A DNA stretch of 64,000 nt from Siphonodentalium dalli (GCA_032622095.1 CP136065.1:205262151-205326150), one strand, 5' to 3'; shown: positions 46,948 through 59,337, counted from the first letter of the stretch. Notes: generated by a model from the sequence alone, not told the origin. Program-made: numbers and translations.

Positions 46948-49900
46948 ATGCCAAAGCGTAAAACTTGTTTCAAGTGTGGGAATGGTGGTCATATTGCCAG
47001 AAATTGTACATCAGCTCCAAGTGGGACAGATCAAGTGCTGGCTGCTTGTTTTAATGGTTTGTTTTTTTGTCCCCCGAAAAATTTATTTTTGGGGGACTAT
47101 AGAAACGGGCTTTGTCCGTCTGTCACACTTTTGAGTACCTTCATGGTGTAATCAACTCCTCCTACAGTTTTGATCGTAGATATTTGAAACTTCAGAGTAT
47201 TGTTACCCACATATTGGAGATGTGCAACATGTATATAGATGATGGATTTTTTTTTTTTTTACGGAGTTATTAACCCTTTTCGACTTGGAAAATATCAACA
47301 TTTTTTTTTATTTCTTTAACAAAGCGGCATCGACTTGCCACCATTTCAGGGAACACTTTGGTCGGCAGACCTTTTATTTAGTTTTAATCAATATTGCAAT
47401 GTCTGTTTGATGAGATGCCTTGCAATACAGGTACTCAGGATATGTTTTTCAAGAAGGAAAATCAATTGTCATGGTCTTGGCATAGGCTGATTCTAAACCT
47501 TTGTTGCAAAATAGTATGCAGAACAGAAATATTTGGATCGCGTTCATACATTTACTGTTACTAAAGTGATAAAAGGTTGGTTGCATGCATATACAGTAAT
47601 GCCCTAATTAATCGACTTCTTAACCACAGCATAATTATGGGTAACTTTTCAGGATTTAGTCGGAAATATGGCTTGTTGCCATTCATCAGAAAGCTCTCCC
47701 CAAGAGCTTTCCGATGAATGACAACAAGCCATATTTCCGACTAAATCCTGAAAAGTTACCCATAATTCTACTGTGGTTAAAGAGTCAATTACTTAGGGCA
47801 TTACTGTACTCTTGTGTGGTGCTATGAATGGCCATTTCTCTCAGTAGAATCAACTAATATGATATCCTATTTTTGCAGAATTTTGTAAGTCTGTTGTGAT
47901 TTCTGCTCTACGTGGCGAACAAAGTGACACTGTTGAAGACTCAGATGAAGTTGAAGAGCACCGTGCAATAGAGGCACCACCAAAGTGTCACAGATGTGGG
48001 AAAGATGGCCATAACACTGACAAATGCCCGAAGTGCCATGTTTGCGGAAAGACTGGCCATGATCCAAAAAAATGTCCTCATGCTCTTCCTGATAGAAAGT
48101 ACTCGGATAGATGCTGCATCTGTGATTATTTTGGCCATGCTGTGAAGGATTGTCCTGAAAAGTTAGTACTATAAATCAAGGTTAAAATATTTTTACATGT
48201 TTGGCAGACAGTACTTAACATTTAACATATATATTGATATATGTTTTTATCCACCACTCACTACCTCTATTGCCTATATAAAGGCTGCCTATTAAAAGTT
48301 ATGTTTATTACGTCAATGTAGCTTTATTAGGTCAACATAGCTTTATTAGGTTAGTACTACTTTCATGACGTAATTGCATATGTAAATTGCGTAGCTAACT
48401 AGGGACGTCAACCGACCTAAATGACGTCACTGTGGTTTTGGGACGTTTTTATCATCCATAATTCACCGCAATTGCTACAACTTTGGAAACGGATATGTGT
48501 TTTCGCTCCATCTATAAACTATTACAACAAGGCCAGCTTAGAATAACTATTAAAAAACCCCAACAAACTATTTCGCTCTAAGCTGCACTCTGGTTTTCCC
48601 CACGTCATGAATGCTAATTGGTGTGCTTGACCTGATAAATGTATTAAAGGGCGTCATCGAAGTAACGAATGTTAAACTGAGGAAAATGACTGATTTACTT
48701 CACAAAAGGCAAGTTTTGTGCGATGGATAAATTAAATATGTAGCTATTGTTGTCGCTTAAACTCAGAGGATTTAGCATCTATTGGACTCGGCAGAGCCTC
48801 GCTCAATATGATGATCAAATCCCCCTCACGGACATAAACAGTTTAAGCGACGACACTAGCTACATATTCTATATTTAATAATTTTGCACTAAAATCTGTC
48901 CTTGACCAGACAATGTTAGCTTACTGTTCCATATTCAAGGAGGTATCTAAGAGTGGAGAGAGCCACTCATGCTTTAGTGGGTATCTAATTAGTACACATA
49001 TACTCAATAGCTATGTATCAAAGAAAATACTTGATCAGGACATCATCAGGTAATAAACAATATCTGATTATCAATGTCAGTGTTGGTTATTCATATTACA
49101 TCAGTATTTTAATAATTATGGACTAAATGATTTCAGTGTGGCAATTGAAATAACTCTTTGTTTTTGTATCTTTTTGTATCTTCTGAAAATTAGGGGTTAC
49201 ATGGTATAGTAACTGAACAGAAGGGAAAAATTAACTAATAACAATATTTGAGACTATAGATACTTCACAGACGATGAGGCCAAAGCAGAATGAGGTCCCC
49301 AGAGGGTGAATTTGGTGATGGTAGCATGCTGTGTGGGGTAGCATCACTAAATTCACCCTCTGGAGACCTCGTTCTGCAAATGTCACACACTATTTACAGG
49401 CTTGATTCCTGTTCATTTTGTATTGCCTTTATTGCTAAAACGACATTAAACCCCAATCAATCAATCATTTTGTATTGCTAAAATCGCTGTTTATTATTTC
49501 TTTATTTTCTACTAATTCAAGGTTAACAGAACAATCTGCTCGTTCAAAGTATACATGGTGTGATGACACACATTTCATCCGACGAAACATTAGAGGATTT
49601 ATCCAGGCAAAGGATTATGATGGGCTGATTTCAGTGCTTGATACATTTGATGAAGACCAGCGCAAATATATTGTGTCGACAACTGATGACCATGAAATTA
49701 CAGCACTGTGCAACGCTGTGTTTTATTATGATGGGTCGCTGCAAATGATCAAGTATTTAATAGGTAATATCATCCAGTTCCTTTAACTCCTTCAGTGCCA
49801 AGTCCCATATTTCCTTGATCATTTTTCAAATTTATTGATTATAATAATGTGATAAATTGATGGAAAGAGCTCTTATCGCATAATTATATACTACGAGAAA

Positions 49901-52900
49901 TTCCAATTTGACTGAACAGCTACACAAGCGAATTCATATTCCATATCAACTCGTGCAACAATATTAATCTTCCCATTATGATTCACACCACATAAACTGA
50001 AGTCTTCCCTTCAGAGGATCGGCGTCCTCTAAGAGGCAACAGGAAGTCACAAAGATCTAAATTTAGATTTGTGATGTTTTTTTCATCACAGAGATTGAAA
50101 CGATGTCAGAGAAGCATGTTAGTATTTACTGTTGATTTCAGTACATAGGCGCACCAAGACATTGTACATTGTTGCAAAAAACGATTCTATAGTCCCCCGA
50201 AAAAATTATTTTTGGGGGACTATAGAAACGGGCTCCATCCGTTCGTCCGTCCGTTGAGCCGTCCGTCTGTTTGCCCGTCACACTTTTGAGTACCTTCATG
50301 GTGTAATCATCTCCTCCTACAGTTTTAATCCTAGAGATTTGAAACTTCAGAATATTATTGCCCATATATTGAAGATGTGCAACATGTACATAGATGACGG
50401 AAACTTTTTTTTTTTACGGAGTTATTAACCCTTTTCGACTTAGAAAATTCAACATTTTTTTTAATTTCTTCAACAAAGCGGCATTGACTTGCCACGTTTT
50501 CGGGGGACACTGTGGTCAGCTGACCTTTTATTCCTAACTATACTTGAGATACACTCTATTACCCAATACTGATAGTTGCATACAAGTTCAGGATGCTGGG
50601 GTGGGGAATCCCATCTTTGGTGCTGCTTGGCGGCAAAACAGTTATGTGAAATAAGCGTAACACAAAATGTTTCTCTTGCAAGGTGCTTGCATACAAGTTC
50701 AGTAAAAAAAATTTTTGGATGTGGTACTGGGAAGACATGGAGTTTCTTTCACAATTTTTTTTGGTAAAATATGGCAATGAACTCTGTAAAGTGAAACTTC
50801 TCCAAACCGGACCTCTATAAACCGAATCCCTCTCCATACCGAACAAATTGGCCGGTCCCGAATTTACACAAGTGCATTCTCACTAAAAATTGCCTCTGCA
50901 ACCAGAACCTCTCTATTCCAAACATCGGACAGATTTTTTTAGTATTAATTTTTACCTTCGAAACCCGACGCTGAAAGCGATACAAACCGAACGCACGTGG
51001 GGTAGATTTGACATAATTGATGCTTAGCTCTGAAATTGTTGGCTCTGGTGTAGACTGTGGATCTTTTATAAGTTTAAATTTCTGGTCTGCAATAGAATAC
51101 ATTTGTGATGGTTCATTCATTGTGATAGGCTGATTAAAACTGTATTGGTGACAATCACTACCACAATTATGTCACAAAAGATTCCCATTCATCCTAAAAG
51201 TTGTGTCACTAGCGTCAGCCCAACTCACGCCAAATGTGTGATAAAAGTTCACAACAACTTCGCAGCTTTTAATTTTACACCACATTGTTTTGACTAGTTC
51301 TGTAGACACAGTGCAGGAAGCATGGAACGTGACATGTGCTAAATGACGTGACACTGGTTACTATTGGATACACTGAGCGGCAATTACTTTGATGTTGGCT
51401 ACTGGCTGGCTATCAAAGTCATTGTACCATTGCTGAACATGAATCAGAGTGAATACTGGTCAATAGCGGTTATTGTCACTTTGAAAAGTAGTTGCTAATT
51501 TTCAAATTAAATCACTTGAGTATGAGTTCAGCTGCCAATTAGTGAACAATGGGGATGTTGTAGATGCATTATATGAGATAAACAATGGGTCTAGGCCAGA
51601 TATTTTACATATTAAATCAAAAGTTTACATGATTTGGATATGTAGTTTTCTCATTTGTTGTTATATTAGGCTTTGCATCATTGGTACAGTCATTGGGTGA
51701 TAAGATAAACACTTTGATAGCAATTTTATACCAACTAAGTGATGCATCTACTACTATAGACACTGGATTTCCATGGTGTTTTTTAATTCGTCGTTCAATT
51801 TTTCCATGCGATGTAAGCATACATGTATATTTAACCCTTTACCAAACAGAAGGGCCCTGTGCCAATGCATTCTCTTATATATGCGAGTCGACCATAGGTC
51901 GCCTCGCATATATAAGAGAATGCATTGGCTTAACACATTAAAAAAAAATTTAGGCCAATGCATTCTCTTATATATGCGAGGCGACCTATGGTCGACTCGC
52001 ATATATAAGAGAATGCATTGGCACAGGGCATAACTGTAACTATCACAATGTGGTCAAGGAGCCGGTTCCAATGATATCCATATTTGTATGGTTCTATTGA
52101 GACAGACCGAAGATATTTTAGGCTGTTGCAGCTTTATTTGGCCGTTTTTGGCCGGTTTTGGCCGGTTTGTTGGGTAAAGGGTTAATGGATATATGACCAA
52201 TGAACCATATTGAGCTAATTTCATTTTTAATTCTTATACCTGATTATACCATGTTTTATCTATTGTTATTTATATTTTATTTGGTACTTTATTGAATGAA
52301 CTTTAATTAATCAATAATAAGTTGTTTGTGCTTCGACAATGCATATTAACGATTGCAATACATTCCGATGATAGTGCAATTTTCTATAAACCGAACACCG
52401 ATCACCTCTCTAAACCAAACAGAAGGGTCGTTCCAAAGGATGTTCAGTTTGGATATGTTTTACTGTATCATCTTTATCTTTATTTTAATCCTATCTGTAC
52501 TAAAAGAATTCTCCCACCAAGTTACAAAGCGATCATTGGATTGGTCTATTATTGTTTTACATGGATGTACATGTATATAAGAAGACAACAGATACTAAAA
52601 GTACATAATGAGTCCTATTTATTGGGGGAAATGTTCAGATAATAAGTTCAACAAATGACCTATTTGTTTAACTTATTATTATCTGAATATTTCCTCATCA
52701 ATAATGTTTTAGTATAGAAAGTGTTAACTTAATATTTTCATTGTTTTCAGAGGAATGTGGTGCTAACATAGATCAGTATGTGGGGACAGATCGTTATTGT
52801 GGAAACCCTCTCAATCTCGCCATAGAATATGATTTCTACTTAGCAGCTGTCGCATTAATGAACTACGGGGCTGATATACACCAGACTTCGGATCGGAGCA

Positions 52901-55900
52901 ATGCGCCACCAATCATAATAGCTTGCCGAGAAGGTGAATAATAAAAAAATGTTTCAAATAATTGAAAATGATTTGAATTTTTCTGAGGATTTGTCATTTT
53001 AACCCTATTGAATAGATTCTCTTATTCAGTTAATGCTCGCAAATTACTATTTCCTTGGCTTCGGGGGTAAAAAATATTTGATTCGAGTCGAGGAACCCAC
53101 CCATCGAAGCTCAGAGTGGTCAGATATCGATGTTTGAAATCTATTATTTTAATTTCAAGTTGCCCAGTAGACTGTCTACGAGAAGAATTTCTTTGACCAA
53201 ATTGCGGATAAAGATGGATAACTCTAAAATCAAGTGGCTTTTTTGTGTCAAGTATTTGACAAACCGGCAAAATTTCGTTGAACAAATGTTGATGAATAAC
53301 ATGTTTTGGGCAATTTTATACTATACAGTCAAACTTCGTTAAGTCGAATGTCCGTAACTCGAATACCCCACTTAAGTCGAAGCCATTGTCTGGTCCCGAC
53401 TGAGCTTGTGTGCAAAGCCAATATAATGATCATGGTTAAGTCGAAGGTGGATAAGTCGAAATTCCTGCTTAAGGCGAAACAAAGTTTGGTCCCACCAGTC
53501 AGATTATTACACTAATTACTATGGTTAAGTCGAAGTGCCGTCGGGGACGCATCGCTGTGTGATTATAACTCAGTGTGCTTCATTCAGTTGCATGAAAAGC
53601 TGTTTCCTAGAGTCTTTATTTGTCCTAATGCATTGTTTATTTAACATATTAACGAGGTGCGTGGTCAATTTCCACCTTGTGAGGATTATAACAGTTGACA
53701 GACAAAATGAAAAATAATATTTAAACCGCTTGCTATAGAGAATAATTTCATTTAGTCAAGTCTTCCCAAAACAAAAACGATGTTCCGAACGAAGAAATGC
53801 TCCATCCATCTGACGACGGAAAGAAAAAAATGGATGTTAAAAGCATCGAAGAACGGCTTTTTGCAGCGATAGATGGCAAAGGACTGCAAGATGACGCAAT
53901 GCATGGCCATGGCCTTGTAATGCGATATATGATGATGCAAGCAAACACAGCCGATGACATAATGGAAATGCAGGAAATTCTAGATTGAACTCATTGCTCA
54001 ACTTTTTATATGCCCTTTTGAAAAAAAGGCCGTATTATAGTATTGGTCTGTCCGTCCAGGCGGGCGGGGCGGGCGTCCGTTAACCTGTTGTCCGGATGAT
54101 AACTTTAGTTAGAGTGAACCAAACTTAGTAAAATTTTGTATGTGTGTTTATTAGCCGAAAAGTAAGTTCAAGTTCGAATTTGGGTTCCGCCCGCCAATTT
54201 TCACCGGAGTTATGCCCCTTATTTGACGTTTTTTGACTTAGAAAATCCTTGAAATTTGTTGTCCGGATGATAACTTTAGTATAGTTTATCGGAATGAATC
54301 CAAATTTGGTATATTACTTTCTCCCACCAAAACACAGGTCAGAGTTATGCCCCTTTTTCGACTCAGAAAATTCAGTTTTTCTTATGTTTTTTGGTTTCCG
54401 GATGATAACTCGATTTGGGAATGTTTATACGCAAAACCCGTTTTTTTGTGGATTACATATATCGAAATACAGCTCAAGTCCGAATTTCGTTTTAATCCGA
54501 TAATTTTTGCGGAGTTATGGCCCCTTTTTTGACGTAATTTGACTTAGAAAATCCCTGAAATTTGTTGTCCGGATGATAACTTTAGTTAGAGTGAACCGAT
54601 TTCAATCAAATTTGGTATGTGGGTTTATTAGGAGAAAAGACAGCTCAAGTTCGAATTTGGGTTCCGTCCGCCAATTTTCACCGGAGTTATGCCCCTTATT
54701 TGACGTAATTTGACTTAGAAAATCCCTGAAATTTGTTGTCCGGATGATAACTTTACTAGAGCTTATCGGATTCAATGATAATTTGCTATATTACTTTCTC
54801 CCACCAAAACACAGGTCAAGTTCAAATTTGAGTTCCGTCCGCCAATTTTTACCAGAGTTATGCCCCTTTTTTTACAAGTTTCCGCCGACCCAAGATAGGG
54901 CGTATATTGCACGCCCAGCGTAGCTCTTGTTTATTTTTAACATTTTTACCACCGGATTTAATAATTAGTTTGTCTTTGTTCGGCGAATGCTTTGAACCAG
55001 ATTATAACAGCAGGTGTCATATTAGATAACTGTGCTTATTTCACACATTGAGTGAACAATGGTGACAGATAGAGCACTGACACAATGTTTTTTTCATCAT
55101 TCATCATGCTGAGGTGGACTCTTATTTTTACGATCACTGTCCAAACAAAACACTGATGAAGCTCGCTAAAAGTACATGATGCCAGTGTGTTGTCACCAAT
55201 ACAGTTTTAATCAGCCTGTCACAATGAATGTCACGAAAATGACAGCTCATAGTTTAAAGTGATGTGAAACACTCCGGTAGGATAATCAAATAGAAATGGG
55301 AATAATCTTGCTCAAAGTAGTTATTTTTTACAAACAGTATATCAAATTTGACAAAACACACCGTCACTCTTATATATTAATTAAATGCAGTGACTATCGT
55401 TGGGAAAATCGTTTTTTGTTTGTTTATCGCATATAGATGCGTCCCGGTTCGAGAAGTAAATATTTACAATTGTGCGCAGTTCATACGATGTGTTCTATTA
55501 AGTGGTACGGTCGATTTGCTTGAGATTTTCAGCGATAATAGTAAAATGCTACATTCCTTCAAATGGCATAAGGTCTGAAAAGTAAATTGTCAGTTTCAAG
55601 CATCCGAACAAGTCCTTAATATGTCTTTAATGTACACCAGAGGTTTAAACTTATAAAGATCCCCAGTTTTCACCAAATCCAAAAAGAGCTCAGCATCAAG
55701 TATGTCAAGCACGCGCATTCAGTTGGTGCTGATTTCCGTGTTTGGATTGCGGAGGTAAAAATTAATGTAATAGTTCGCTTATGGACCAGAAAAGCTGTCC
55801 GATGTTCGGAAAGAAAGTTTCCTGTTTATAGAGGTAATTTTTAGTGAGAATGCATTTCGGTGAAGCCATCTTGGAATTTGCTTTTTGCATCACTAAATCC

Positions 55901-57957
55901 TTTCGCACACTCTAGAGGTCACATCCCTGATCCGATCGTCACCAAACTTGATAAAGATCTTCGGAGTTATCTCTAGATGGGAGCTTATCATTTTTTCTGA
56001 ATTCTGCTGAAAAACATGGCACCCCCATGACCATCTTGGATTTCAGTCTTAAATCCATTAGTGCACCCTACAGGCCACATCCGTCACCCGATCATTACCA
56101 AACTTCATATGGATCATCAGGGTGACCTCTAGATGGGAGTTTAAAAATTTATTTGATTTTCAACGAAAAACATGGCCACAATCTTGGATTTTAATCTTTG
56201 CGTTACTAAATTCTTTGGCACACCCTACACACCACATGCCTCATCCGCTCATCACCAAATTTCATAATCATATGGATCTTTGGGGTGGCGTCCAGATGGG
56301 AGCCATCTAGTATTACTTAGACATTTAAACTTTCTGCATTCATAATCGCTCTATTGACTAACACTTGAAATTATCCCCCATTCAAGTTGAGCTACAATGT
56401 CATTGACACTTGCATTTTTGTTTGCTGCTGGCATATTTTAACAAAATTGTAACTTATCTTTCAATAGGTAGACTTGCCATTCTCAAGTACATGATGAAAG
56501 TCATTGGATTTGATATAAATATGTTCCAATACAATGACGAGGCAGGGCGATACGATGCTGACGAAATAACTGCCTTGATGGCTGCATGCGACGAATTGGA
56601 TACATGTAAATTGCTCGTCAGTGAGGGTGCTGATGTTAACATACGGGATTCTCGTGGCCACACTGCTATACACTACGCTGTACGAGGGGGAACCACTGAA
56701 GTCGTAGAATTCTTTCTCAACCAAGGAGCTGAAGTGACAAAAAATGACAAGAACGATGACGATATTCTGATGGCCTCTGCTATTTATAAGAATAAGGACA
56801 TGGTTGAGTTCATCATTGAGAGAATGAGTGAGCCTCTCATTCGTAAGATTCATGCATATGAGCTCCTTGGGGCTTGCTTTGGTGATCACTTTGGGACAGA
56901 AGCCAATGATAAAAAGGCCGACTCTCTCAGACTTTTATATTGGAAGAAAGCAATGGATATGAGGTTTAGTGTTAAAAACAAACCAATACTGGAGCAACTC
57001 TCAAAAGATGAACGGAAACATTTTGATAAGGGGGCTATTGAGATGCAGTCAATGCAGGATTTGGATGTTATTTTTCAAGATCCTCACAAGATACTTACTC
57101 AACGTGCAATGTTCATGATGAGGATTCTTGGAAATGATAATCTCAACACAGTGTTTGCTCTTGACAAACTATCTAGTGCTCGCCTTAAAGCTGATGATGT
57201 AAAAAAATTCATTTGGAGGCACCAAATGCGAGTTTTTCTAAACAACCCAAAGGCCTTGTTGACCGATGGACTATACGGCATAAAAAACCCTTTGATTGAT
57301 GTTGAGCATGGTGTCGATCAGTTGAGTAGCATAATAGCTATAGTTGAGAAGCTCAACAATTATAATAAGGATGGCATTAAAGGTGTTACTCAAGCTCAAC
57401 AGGAACTTCTGAGGTATGGACTATATCAAGCTTCATCTTTTCATCGTCATCTCAAAGTTTGGCAAAATCACCCTATCATTCAGAAACTCATCGAAGCCAT
57501 TGACCAATTTAACGAAGGTGATATAGATGGCCTCATCATTCTTCGCGTTGGCTCCTATTGTCTCCTTCATCCAGATGCTGAACTTTTCAAATACTTCGAC
57601 TGCTTTACAAGATGCTACATAAGAGGGGATCTACCAAAGGCTTCATTGAATCTTATAAAGGCAGCTATGAAGTGTTCTGAAGACGGACAATTAAACAAAA
57701 CAACAATCATCATTGATCAGCTGCTTCGACGTGGGGCACACCCATGTTTACGTGATAAAAAGGGAAATACATTTATTGACTTGTTACCTAAGCAGCTCCA
57801 GGAATCCTACAAATTCATGTTCCCGAAGTCTCTACAGTGCTTAGCGGCAGATGTGTTGGCTGATAATGATGTTGTCTATGAGAAGTTGATTCCTCATGCA
57901 CTTAGAGCTTTTGTCAATTCACATAAGAAATCAGTAGTCGATGATGACTATTATTAA
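46948..57957 (+). CDS. Zinc-knuckle/FEM-1-like ankyrin protein (five coding exons)
   Basis: Exons: 46948-47056 (exon begins 46926), 47879-48161, 49522-49763, 52751-52933, 56468-57957. GT-AG borders and phases (1, 2, 1, 1) all agree; predicted 768 aa. Four CX2CX4HX4C zinc knuckles lie at residues 7-20, 73-86, 89-102 and 115-128, with an acidic linker (about 52-63). From about 131 on the protein is FEM-1-like: diverged ankyrin repeats (about 137-390; the clearest is GADVNIRDSRGHTAIHYAV), AYELLGACF (402-410) with YWKKAMDMRFS, a helical middle with MMRILGNDN, a C-terminal ankyrin (RRGAHPCLRDKKGNTFIDLL), and SLQCLAADVLADNDVVY near 727-743, matching the VHL/BC-box region of FEM-1. FEM-1 proteins are substrate receptors of CUL2 ubiquitin ligases. 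The FEM-1 part alone (about 638 aa) has normal family length, so the knuckles are an addition. RNA or protein may be bound by the knuckles; that role is inferred. Confidence 0.88.
47065..47380 (+). mobile_element. Pearl-like element, single unit, FEM-1-like intron 1
   Basis: Starts TTTTTGTCCCCCGAAAAATT with a hairpin, has GTCCGTCTGTC, ACCTTCATGGTGTAATCAAC and the end GGCAGACCTTTTATT. It begins only about 8 bp after the exon 1 splice donor. Confidence 0.75.
47592..47808. mobile_element. Palindromic mariner-type MITE, FEM-1-like intron 1
   Basis: Full-length copy (47594-47806), TA-flanked, ends CAGTAATGCCCTAA. Confidence 0.85.
48736..48879. repeat. Inverted repeat, arms about 27-39 bp, FEM-1-like intron 2
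   Basis: ATATGTAGCTATTGTTGTCGC plus TTAAAC (48736-48762) pairs with GTTTAAGCGACGACACTAGC plus TACATAT (48841-48867). The spacer is 78 bp. Class unknown. Confidence 0.7.
49266..49405. repeat. AAGCCTTGAA-family palindrome, diverged copy
   Basis: GCAGAATGAGGTCCCCAGAG and its inverted partner flank GGTAGCATGCTGTGTGGGGTAGC. The ends are eroded and no target duplication is visible. Confidence 0.7.
49795..49880 (+). mobile_element. PB2 MITE, left-half fragment
   Basis: CTTCAGTGCCAAGTCCCATA and half of the hairpin; begins about 30 bp past the end of FEM-1-like exon 3. Confidence 0.65.
50186..50530 (+). mobile_element. Pearl-like element, single unit, FEM-1-like intron 3
   Basis: AGTCCCCCGAAAAAATTATT hairpin, GTCCGTCCGTTG microsatellite, ACCTTCATGGTGTAATCATC, end GGTCAGCTGACCTTTTATT. 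Close copy of 47065-47380. Confidence 0.75.
50785..51165 (-). mobile_element. Tigger/pogo-like noncoding element with repeated CCGAA motifs
   Basis: CTCCAAACCGGACCTCTATAAACCGAA-type repeated motifs resemble ends of Tigger-type elements. The outer end (TTGTCACCAATACAGTTTTA on the minus strand) recurs at 55190 in the opposite orientation. No transposase frame seen; class is tentative. Confidence 0.4.
51831..52185 (-). mobile_element. PB1 piggyBac-type double-hairpin MITE, copy 2
   Basis: The 347-bp element 51835-52181 is between TTAA sites; orientation reversed relative to 2069-2450. Two 70-bp palindromes are at 51862-51930 and 51953-52023. Confidence 0.85.
52500..52727. mobile_element. PB3 MITE fragment before FEM-1-like exon 4
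   Basis: Contains GGTCTATTATT, a hairpin near 52632-52695 and the end TTTAGTATAGAAAGTGTTAA. It ends 23 bp before exon 4 begins. The left end is not identified. Confidence 0.5.
53032..53330 (+). repeat. Dispersed repeat R, copy 3
   Basis: Same blocks as 43281-43565, ending GGCAATTTTATACTA; the next base pairs begin a Tigger-like end. Confidence 0.7.
53331..53990 (+). mobile_element. Tigger-like remnant with AAGTCGAA motifs and a 63-codon ORF
   Basis: ACAGTCAAACTTCGTTAAGTCG begins a series of AAGTCGAA-type motifs to about 53530, like subterminal repeats of Tigger/pogo elements. Downstream, 53797-53988 encodes MLHPSDDGKKKMDVKSIEER..., ending MEMQEILD. Its frame is open upstream to about 53750 after a possible acceptor. 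It could be the C-terminal end of a transposase but was not recognised. Confidence 0.35.
54010..54935 (+). mobile_element. Pearl-like element with five tandem units, FEM-1-like intron 4
   Basis: GCCCTTTTGAAAAAAAGGCC hairpin-like head, GTCCGTCC and GGGCGGGGC stretch, then units starting near 54085, 54256, 54391, 54561 and 54734 with TTGTCCGGATGATAACTTTA. Two unit types alternate (GTTAGAGTGAACC and AGCTTATCGG). Ends GGGCGTATATTGCACGCCCA. Confidence 0.75.
55190..55860 (+). repeat. Dispersed repeat; parts inverted at 50785-51165 and 63190-63510
   Basis: The first about 40 bp match the inverted end of 50785-51165. 55255-55575 matches the reverse complement of 63190-63510 (GAAACACTCCGGTAGG, TAATTAAATGCAGTGACT, CGATTTGCTT). 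The last about 80 bp resemble 50860-50930 inverted. Noncoding as far as seen. Confidence 0.55.
55890..56300 (+). repeat. Three tandem units of about 140-150 bp
   Basis: Units share CACCCTACAGGCCACATCC, CTCATCCGATCATCACCAAA and TGACCTCTAGATGGGAG. They lie just before FEM-1-like exon 5. A single related unit is near 39740-39835. Confidence 0.7.
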
Positions 57958-58833
57958 CAGTTTAAATGTTGCTGTCAGAAGAATATTTCTTGATAATTAT
58001 TTTGTGGTATCATTTATGATTTCAGGGATGGGACAATATCAGGGTGTATCATGATACATCTTCAGTGGGCTTCTCAAATGTTGTACATGCCACTAGGCAT
58101 ATTTGGAATATGCATAATAGATATACAGTAATGCCCTAATTAATCGACTGCTTAACCACAGCAGAATTATGGGTAACTTTTCAGGATTTAGTCGGAAAGT
58201 CCCCGAGAGCTTTCCGATGAATGGCAACAAGCCATATTTCCGACTAAATCCTGAAAAGTTACCCATAATTCTGCTGTGGTTAAGCAGTCGATTAATTAGG
58301 GCATTACTGTATATTGTCAGAAACGGTTATTAGAACCACATGTTTCATCTCATACTCCAGAATTTAAATAGGTTATTCCACATTAAACTTCTTAGCGATA
58401 TAAACTTCTGGCTACCTGACTAGAAATCGACAACGTGTTGATCTGCAACAGTATTGATATTTAAGAAAGCATTAAAAATGGAATATAGCTGTTTATATAA
58501 ACAGAAAACTTGCCATGTAAATCAACAGGCCAAATATCGCCATTGAAGAATAAGCGAACACATCAAATCATGTCATTGAGGGATGCCATAGAAAACCCTT
58601 TGAGTGTTAAATATACATCTCTTTAATCTAGAACACACAGCTTTTTGAGAAGTACCATTTCAAAGCATAAATATTGTGATTTGTATCATATTGCAAACTT
58701 CCTATTGACCCATCCCTATATGACTGTCAGTCATGCTTCAGCTTTACTTCCAATGTCAGAAAAAGAATTTCATTGGCTTATTATTTCACGTTCTTTTCCA
58801 GGATTAATCATTACTTTGTAATTGGAGACTGCT
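57958..58833. other. 3' flank of the FEM-1-like gene
   Basis: No AATAAA was seen close to the stop codon. It contains the mariner-type MITE at 58126-58309. No other gene recognised. Confidence 0.4.
58124..58311. mobile_element. Palindromic mariner-type MITE, 184-bp copy
   Basis: 58126-58309, TA-flanked, with a 29-bp deletion in the first arm near the centre. Confidence 0.85.
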
Positions 58834-59298
58834 TTAACCCTTTACCCAACAAAGCGGCCAAAAACGCCCAAATAAAGCTTCAACAGCCTAAAATATCTTC
58901 GGTCTGTCTCAATAACCCCATACAAATATGGATATTATTGGAAACGGTTCATTGACCACATTGTGATGGTTACAGTTATGCCCTGTGCCAATACATTCTC
59001 TTATATATGCGAGTCGACCATAGGTCGCCTCGCATATATAAGAGAATGCATTGGCCTAAAAAAAAATCTTTTTTAACACTTTTTACCATTTTTTCTTACA
59101 TTCTTTAACAATTTTATAATTTTTTCTTACATTTTTTAACATTTTTTATAATATTTTTCTACATTCTTTGACAATTTTATCATTTTTAATATGTGTTAAG
59201 CCAATGCATTCTCTTATATATGCGAGGCGACCTATGGTCGACTCGCATATATAAGAGAATGCATTGGTACAGGGCCGTTCTGTTGGGTAAAGGGTTAA
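58834..59298 (+). mobile_element. PB1 MITE, copy 3
   Basis: The 457-bp element 58838-59294 is between TTAA sites. Longer than others because the T-rich spacer between the two palindromes is expanded (about 59090-59185). Confidence 0.85.
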
Positions 59299-59337
59299 CG
59301 TCCAGTCCAGTACAGTCCTGATACACATGGACATGCC

